Assembly (NCBI RefSeq): GCF_001020985.1
Contig: NZ_CP011542.1
Span: 682,001-746,000 of the forward strand
DNA from: Corynebacterium mustelae
GTDB lineage: Bacteria; Actinomycetota; Actinomycetes; Mycobacteriales; Mycobacteriaceae
Length of the DNA: 64,000 nt
Reading direction: 5' to 3'
The position numbers were made by a program, and so were the translations under genes. Position 1 is the first letter of the stretch. Each line of letters begins with the position of its first letter. Positions 59,063 to 64,000 of the stretch are shown piece after piece. Under the pieces are notes generated by a model. It was not told where the DNA came from. It searched no databases and saw only the letters and a list, made by a program, of their open reading frames with translations.

Positions 59063-61441
59063 ATGGATCAGCTTAACGCAAGTAAATATCGCTATGACCT
59101 TGATGGTTTGCGCGGTCTTGCTATTGCTTTTGTCGTAATCTTCCACGTTTTCGTCGGCAAAGTCTCCGGCGGTGTTGATGTTTTTCTCTTGCTTTCGGGG
59201 TATTTCTTTCTTGGTGCTCAGTTGCGTTATGCCACCCGCCCTGGCGCTAGTCTTAATCCCTGGTGGCCGATATGGCGCACGATTCGCCGTTTGGTTCCGT
59301 CGTTGGCGTTAGTGTTAGGCACGACGGCACTTGCGGTAGCTTTTTTGACTCCGGAGTTACGGAATTTGGATCTGGCGCGTCAGCTGGAAGCGTCGATTGG
59401 CTATTACCAGAACTGGGAGTTGGCCACTCAGGGTGCGGAATATGGAGCGGCGAGTACGACGGTCAGTCCGCTGCAACATTTATGGTCGATGGCGGTGCAA
59501 GGCCAGTTTTATGTTGGTGCGATTATTTTTGCAACGCTCATCGCGGTTGCAGCGAGGTTTCGCTTTGCCAAGGACAAACCAGTAAGTGCTGCCCGACTAT
59601 CCGCGCCAGTTCTTGCTTTAATCACGGTTGTGTCGTTCTGTTATGCGACATACTTGCACGGTGAAAACCAGGCGCTGAATTACTATTCGACGTTTAGCCG
59701 GTTGTGGGAGATGACCTTGGGGTCGCTGCTGGCGCTTTTTGCTACTCGGGTGCAATTGAATATCACATTGCGGCGTGTATTCGCAGTTATTGGCGTGGCC
59801 ATGGTGTTAACTACCGGCGTGCTTTTCGACGGCGCGATGTTGTTCCCTGGTCCGGCTGCGTTGTATCCCCTCGGTGGTGCGGCCTTGGTTGTTCTTGGAG
59901 GTGGGGCTGGTTCTGGTTGGTTAGCCAGCCGGTTTATGCGGTGGTTGGGTCAGATTGCCTACCCGCTGTATCTGTGGCACTGGCCGCTTCTGATCATATC
60001 CACGGTATACCTGAACATGCCATCTCCTAGCGTGTGGTTGGGCATCGGGGTTATTGGTGTTTCGTTGGTGTTGGCGGATCTCACCCATCGGTTTATTGAG
60101 GAGCCGTTAAAGCAACATGGCAAACGCCCAGTTGCAGGTGACGCACGAGTTCGTCGGACGCTATCGGACTTACGTGCGACATGGCCAGCGCGTTTGCGTG
60201 TGGCGGGTGGTCTGGTCGCCTTGGCGCTGGTGGTGTCGTTGGTGTATGTGCCACAGCTATGGCGGCAACAAGTAGCAGCCCTGTCTAACGCCCGATTGGA
60301 TCCCGTATTGTATCCCGGAGCGGCGGCATTGGGGGTGAGCCGGATTCCATCGGTTGAACCGATGCCTGATCCGTATCTATTGGCAGACTCCGTTTCTCCA
60401 GCATGGCAGGACGGATGTATGTCGTTTTTGCACGATGATCCCGAAGAATCAGTTATTGATAGGCAACCGGGTAAGTGCATCTACGGAGATCGTGATGCAG
60501 CTAAATTGGTTTACGTTATCGGCGGCTCGCACGCAGAGCAGTGGATGGCTGCGCTGGATTTTTTGGGGAAGGAACATGGGTTCCGGGTGGTGCCTATCGT
60601 GCGTCAGGCGTGTCCGGCGTATGTGGAGGAGCGGGACAATAACTTCAGTGCAGATTGTTCGGCTTTTAACAAGAAATTGTTGGCTCGGATAAAACTGGAT
60701 AAGCCGGATGTAGTGATTAGCAATTCCACCCGACCGTTGCTGGAAAAAGCACGGTTCGTTGATGAAGCACCGATCTCGTATCGTACTTTGTGGGATTTCT
60801 TGCAGCGCGAGGGGATTTCGTTTGTCGGTCTACGGGATAACCCTTGGTTTCTGAACCCTGATGGAACCGGCCAGATGGTGTCGCAGTGTTACGCGCAATA
60901 CCAGGACAGTAAAAGGTGCGGGCGTAAGCGAGAAGAAGTATATGCCGCAGTGGATCCAGCGGCACAATATCTTAATGCCCCTAACCAGGTTGCGGTTGAC
61001 ACTGCGGATTGGTTTTGCCCAGCAGGCTATTGCCCACCGGTGATAGGAAATATTTACGTTTATCGGGACGGAAATCACATATCTGATGATTACGTTTTGA
61101 GCCTGGCGCCTCTTTTATGGGAGCAAATCAAAGATGTGGTTCTTTCTGCTCCAGTGCGTGAGGCTGAGCGGCCGATATCGGCGCGGGTAAACGGTTATCG
61201 CGAGTCTTCGAATCCCCGTATGCCCGTAGCGTCGCAAGGAGTTGCGGATACCGCACCACGATCTAGCTTAGTTTCAGAAGAACCAAGTGCGGTGTCCTCA
61301 ACGTCCGTTCCAGCAGAGAGCGAACAAGACTATCCTCGAACGCTCTATAACGATAACTATGGGGTAGTGCCGGAAAACGAATATCAGGTTTTCAACTCGA
61401 TTGAAGAATTCTCGGAGTTTAACCGTTCACGTCTGCGTTAA
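59063..61441 (+). CDS. OatA-like membrane acyltransferase with C-terminal SGNH-type domain
   Basis: 792 residues. An N-terminal acyltransferase-3 domain with about ten membrane segments (from YRYDLDGLRGLAIAFVVIFHVFVGKVSGGVDVFLLLSGYFF to about 350) transfers acyl groups across the membrane. The extracytoplasmic domain after about 385 is SGNH-hydrolase-like with the block GGSHAEQWMAAL (Ser active site) and a D-x-x-H-like end near DGNHISDDYV. It O-acetylates an extracytoplasmic polymer, probably peptidoglycan or another glycan (inference). ATG 59063 follows GGGGAGA; the TTG at 59060 is adjacent. Confidence 0.88.
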   Translation: MDQLNASKYRYDLDGLRGLAIAFVVIFHVFVGKVSGGVDVFLLLSGYFFLGAQLRYATRPGASLNPWWPIWRTIRRLVPSLALVLGTTALAVAFLTPELRNLDLARQLEASIGYYQNWELATQGAEYGAASTTVSPLQHLWSMAVQGQFYVGAIIFATLIAVAARFRFAKDKPVSAARLSAPVLALITVVSFCYATYLHGENQALNYYSTFSRLWEMTLGSLLALFATRVQLNITLRRVFAVIGVAMVLTTGVLFDGAMLFPGPAALYPLGGAALVVLGGGAGSGWLASRFMRWLGQIAYPLYLWHWPLLIISTVYLNMPSPSVWLGIGVIGVSLVLADLTHRFIEEPLKQHGKRPVAGDARVRRTLSDLRATWPARLRVAGGLVALALVVSLVYVPQLWRQQVAALSNARLDPVLYPGAAALGVSRIPSVEPMPDPYLLADSVSPAWQDGCMSFLHDDPEESVIDRQPGKCIYGDRDAAKLVYVIGGSHAEQWMAALDFLGKEHGFRVVPIVRQACPAYVEERDNNFSADCSAFNKKLLARIKLDKPDVVISNSTRPLLEKARFVDEAPISYRTLWDFLQREGISFVGLRDNPWFLNPDGTGQMVSQCYAQYQDSKRCGRKREEVYAAVDPAAQYLNAPNQVAVDTADWFCPAGYCPPVIGNIYVYRDGNHISDDYVLSLAPLLWEQIKDVVLSAPVREAERPISARVNGYRESSNPRMPVASQGVADTAPRSSLVSEEPSAVSSTSVPAESEQDYPRTLYNDNYGVVPENEYQVFNSIEEFSEFNRSRLR

Positions 61442-62370
61442 GCGTCAACGGGTGGATTCTTTCGAGGTTTTAACCGAGAAGTGGGTGGTAACGGAGCTGG
61501 GATGAACTCAGTGGTTCCACCGTAGCCAGTTACTGTGCCGTAACGTGCGTGCCGACGGCTCGGGTCTTCCCAATCGGCACGCATCTGAAGAACCTCGTCG
61601 TGATCTCGACCAATAAAATTCCACAACATGACTATTTCTTCGCCAAGTGGAAGCCCTCCCAGTAGAAGCAGGTGGGCTGGTCCTGAATCTGCGGAGATGT
61701 GCATGGTTCGAGAACCTTGAGGCTCGGATTCTGCATCGCAGTACCACAGGTCGCCGTCGTTCATACGGTCAGTATTGACTGTGAATGATGAGTCATTGGC
61801 TAGAACCGCATACTCACAGTCATTACGCAGTGGAATGGTCACCGAGCCGCCAGCTGGGATACTGATTTCGGCACCAATAGCGTCAAGCGGTGCCACAACA
61901 TTGGCAGGGGTGCAGCCCTCAATGTGACCCATGAACACTTTGATGGTGGCATCCCCGATTTTTTCTGTTGGCGGGTGGTAGCGCTGCAATCGCGGTTGCG
62001 GATTCACAATATCGCGTTCAGATAAGGGGTGAACCATCCATAGTTGAGCACCATGCAGGTTTCCAGGTTGGGATTCCTCGGTATGTGAAATTCCGTTACC
62101 TGCGGTCATCATGACTAACTGACCTGGTTCGATAAGTTCATGGAAACCAGCGGAATCATTGTGGCAAATTGAACCTTCAAACAGCCAGCTAACGGTGGAT
62201 AAACCGCAATGTGGGTGCGGCGCCACATCCATGGCCTTTGTCGTAGGGCCATAGTGATCAATAAAAACCCACGGGCCAACCGTCGTACGGTTTCGGTGTG
62301 GAAGTGTGCGCCGTACATTAAGAGCTCTTAAGCCGCCAAGGGGTACTTCACGGGGAGTCAGAATGGGCAT
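61438..62370 (-). CDS. Pirin family protein
   Basis: 310 residues. Bicupin pirin: the N-terminal metal site is in PHPHCGLSTVSWLFEG with HNDS, and in GNGISHTEES. Pirins bind Fe and have quercetinase or regulatory roles; the function here is unknown. It starts at ATG 62370, overlapping the stop of the upstream gene as TAATG. Its stop shares TTAA with the stop of the convergent acyltransferase. Confidence 0.9.
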   Translation of the reverse strand: MPILTPREVPLGGLRALNVRRTLPHRNRTTVGPWVFIDHYGPTTKAMDVAPHPHCGLSTVSWLFEGSICHNDSAGFHELIEPGQLVMMTAGNGISHTEESQPGNLHGAQLWMVHPLSERDIVNPQPRLQRYHPPTEKIGDATIKVFMGHIEGCTPANVVAPLDAIGAEISIPAGGSVTIPLRNDCEYAVLANDSSFTVNTDRMNDGDLWYCDAESEPQGSRTMHISADSGPAHLLLLGGLPLGEEIVMLWNFIGRDHDEVLQMRADWEDPSRRHARYGTVTGYGGTTEFIPAPLPPTSRLKPRKNPPVDA

Positions 62371-62780
62371 TATCCTAATAACCTTTCTACGCAGCTTGGG
62401 TCGGCGTCGATAAGCATCGTTCGGCACCGCTCGTATTCTTGGGTGTCATTGATTAGGGCACTTAATTTGGCAAGAATTGCGATTGAACGCAAGACGCCTT
62501 GGTTAGGTACATGATCGAAAGGAACCGGGCCGTGTCCCTTCCAGCCATTGGCGCGCAATCGGTCCAAACTACGGTGGTAACCGGTGCGTGCGAACGCGTA
62601 TGCAACAACAGCCGCAGGGTCAGTGCTATCAGTAGCATCATCTAACTGTGCGAATGCCTGCTCAGCTAGTGTTGCCCAGCCAAGCGGTGATGCGGGATTA
62701 GATAGCACACTTTCTTCTGTAACTGGTTGGATTAGTTCATCCGGTGGTAGCAATATCGGTGGCGGGGCGAGAAAATTCAT
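62370..62780 (-). CDS. DUF3151 family protein
   Basis: 136 residues: ILLPPDELIQPV, NPASPLGWATLAEQAFAQL, AYAFARTGYHRSLDRLRANGWKGHGPVPFDHVPNQGVLRSIA, the conserved block of DUF3151 in actinobacteria. Helical, cytoplasmic. AAAGGA lies about 10 bases before ATG 62780. It overlaps the pirin start as TAATG. Function unknown. Confidence 0.9.
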   Translation of the reverse strand: MNFLAPPPILLPPDELIQPVTEESVLSNPASPLGWATLAEQAFAQLDDATDSTDPAAVVAYAFARTGYHRSLDRLRANGWKGHGPVPFDHVPNQGVLRSIAILAKLSALINDTQEYERCRTMLIDADPSCVERLLG

Positions 62781-62835
62781 CTAGGTGGTCCTTTTCGGTA
62801 CTCGACGCTTTTGTGTATATATCAACAAAACCATT

Positions 62836-63453
62836 CTAGTTCTTATTCCACAGTTTGTGTAGCTGATAGCCGAAATGGTACATGCCTCGTCGGATTACCG
62901 GTAACGACAAACCGATTACGGATGACGGATCACCTTCAATGCGGTCAATGAACCACCCGCCAATTGCTTCTAAGGTAAAGGCTCCTGCGCAGGGGAGGGG
63001 TTCTCCGGTTGCGGCATATGCCCTGATGTCTGCATCTGTTGGGTCGGCGAAATATATTTTTGTGGCAGATGCCTCGCGGTATTCCCCTTGTGGGGTCAGC
63101 AGACAGTGCCCCGTTATTAGGATTGCTTCTTTGCCACGTTGCTGCTGCCACCGGCGAATGGCTTCTGCTTCGGTTAGTGGCTTGCCTTGAAGTTTATTAT
63201 CGAAAAGCAGCATGGAATCTGCCCCGATGACAATATCATCGGGATAATCCACAGCTATGTGTTGTGCTTTAGCGGCGGCGAGCGTGAGCACTATGTGTTC
63301 TGGGATTGCGTTTGTGGCCTCAGCCATTATCGCAGATTCGTCAACATCGGCGGGGGCTACTATCGGTTGAACCCCAGCGGATTGGAGGATGGACAATCTA
63401 GAAGGGGAAGCTGAGGCCAAAACGACTCGAGGGCTTTGAGAGGTAGGTATCAC
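62836..63453 (-). CDS. maf: Maf-type nucleoside triphosphate pyrophosphatase
   Basis: 205 residues. ASASPSRLSILQSAGVQPIV at the N-terminus is the Maf signature (SxSPxR), followed by VDESAI, VIGADSMLLF and LQGKPLTEAEAIRRWQQQRGKE. It hydrolyses non-canonical nucleotides and is associated with cell division. The start is GTG 63453. Homologues lie near acc genes in C. glutamicum too. Confidence 0.93.
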   Translation of the reverse strand: MIPTSQSPRVVLASASPSRLSILQSAGVQPIVAPADVDESAIMAEATNAIPEHIVLTLAAAKAQHIAVDYPDDIVIGADSMLLFDNKLQGKPLTEAEAIRRWQQQRGKEAILITGHCLLTPQGEYREASATKIYFADPTDADIRAYAATGEPLPCAGAFTLEAIGGWFIDRIEGDPSSVIGLSLPVIRRGMYHFGYQLHKLWNKN

Positions 63454-63491
63454 ACTGAGTAAGTGTAACCCTATGCTTTAGCGGCCTCGTG

Positions 63492-64000
63492 TTATCGGTT
63501 CAGGCGCTCATTCGGTGTCGATGGCCGCGGAACTTGATCTATGAACATTTTTGCAATGTCAGTACGACGCATAAACACAACGTCATCGCGACTTTGGGCG
63601 TATCGAATGAATTCGGTCAGCGCAGAAATCCGTGCTGGATGGCCGGTGATACGTGGATGAATCCCGATACTAAGCATTCGCCCGCAATCATCACCGTCAT
63701 CAAGCAACTGGTCCAATGCCCGTTGTGCATAATCCACAAAATCTGATGGGGAACCAAAACCGGTGCCCATGATATAGCGGCAGTCGTTGGTGACCAGTGA
63801 ATAAGGCACTACTAGGTGTGATTTGTCGCCAATAAAGGTCCAATATGGAAGATCGTCGCCATAGTAGTCGGAGTCGAATAAGAAGCGACCATCTTCAACG
63901 AGTAGCTCCCTGGTATTGGTGCTCATTTCGCGGCAATACCAGCCTTCTGGAACCCGGCCAAGGGTGCGTTGGAATGAATCCATTGCGAGATTAATCAGCT
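63492..64000 (-). CDS. PuuE/allantoinase-type polysaccharide deacetylase family protein (C-terminal part)
   Basis: At least 168 residues; the frame runs off the window without a start, so the N-terminus is missing. The C-terminal part resembles PuuE-type allantoinases: RVPEGWYCREMSTNTRELLVEDG, FLFDSDYYGDDLPYW, LVVPYSLVTNDCRY, MLSIGIHPRITGHPARISALTEFI. These proteins hydrolyse allantoin or related amides; polysaccharide deacetylase fold. Specificity cannot be told from this part. Confidence 0.85.
   Translation of the reverse strand, partial: LINLAMDSFQRTLGRVPEGWYCREMSTNTRELLVEDGRFLFDSDYYGDDLPYWTFIGDKSHLVVPYSLVTNDCRYIMGTGFGSPSDFVDYAQRALDQLLDDGDDCGRMLSIGIHPRITGHPARISALTEFIRYAQSRDDVVFMRRTDIAKMFIDQVPRPSTPNERLNR

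Overview
The window looks like a chromosomal segment of a Corynebacterium, probably near the C. diphtheriae/C. ulcerans part of the genus. The reasons are moderate GC, a housekeeping gene order I recognise from C. glutamicum and relatives (trpS, YihY, NlpC/P60 gene, upp, pmmB, M20 amidohydrolase, lpdA, pyc, then accBC, thtR, maf), corynebacterial AccBC and Pyc architecture, and a DtxR-like iron box. The species call is inference. I saw no rRNA, tRNA, transposase, prophage or CRISPR array.

Layout. 0-10.4 kb: housekeeping block (trpS end, YihY membrane protein, a degenerate adenosine-deaminase-like protein, an internally duplicated unknown protein, a signal-less NlpC/P60 hydrolase with a small helical partner, upp, pmmB, M20 peptidase, lpdA). 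10.4-22.4 kb: an accessory block between lpdA and pyc, with five two-part YbjN-like cassettes (two fused, three split), then a large TPR protein, an HSP90-like ATPase and a second TPR protein related to the first. 22.6-26 kb: pyc. 26-32 kb: a repeat-bearing gap, an orphan small gene, and a TetR plus two-ABC operon with a strong DtxR-type box, probably siderophore-related. 32.2-42 kb: a second accessory block with an SPFH/SHOCT protein, a zinc-ribbon protein, three paralogues sharing a domain I call LEPAGT, a helical-repeat protein, two beta-helix repeat proteins (one fused to a helical-repeat region) and a lipoprotein. 42-45 kb: feoABC. 45.3-49.1 kb: the DUF4178-DUF2617-DUF4247-DUF350-spermidine synthase-like operon. 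50 kb: an orphan CdiA-CT-like toxin and putative immunity pair. 51-64 kb: accBC, thtR, a PadR-regulated ABC exporter, an ATP-grasp protein, an OatA-like acyltransferase, pirin, DUF3151, maf and a partial PuuE-like deacetylase.

The most interesting content is the pair of accessory blocks. Both combine repeat scaffolds (TPR, beta-helix) with chaperone- or membrane-scaffold-type proteins (HSP90-like, SPFH), plus families that have multiplied locally (YbjN, LEPAGT). I propose they form one protein- or envelope-homeostasis system, but no function is established. Two sequence-level signals also stand out. The decamer CTTTTCGACG occurs 17 times on the two strands, roughly a hundredfold more than chance. 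A structured repeat of about 110-130 bp is present as two direct copies on each side of the HSP90/pyc region, in opposite orientations.
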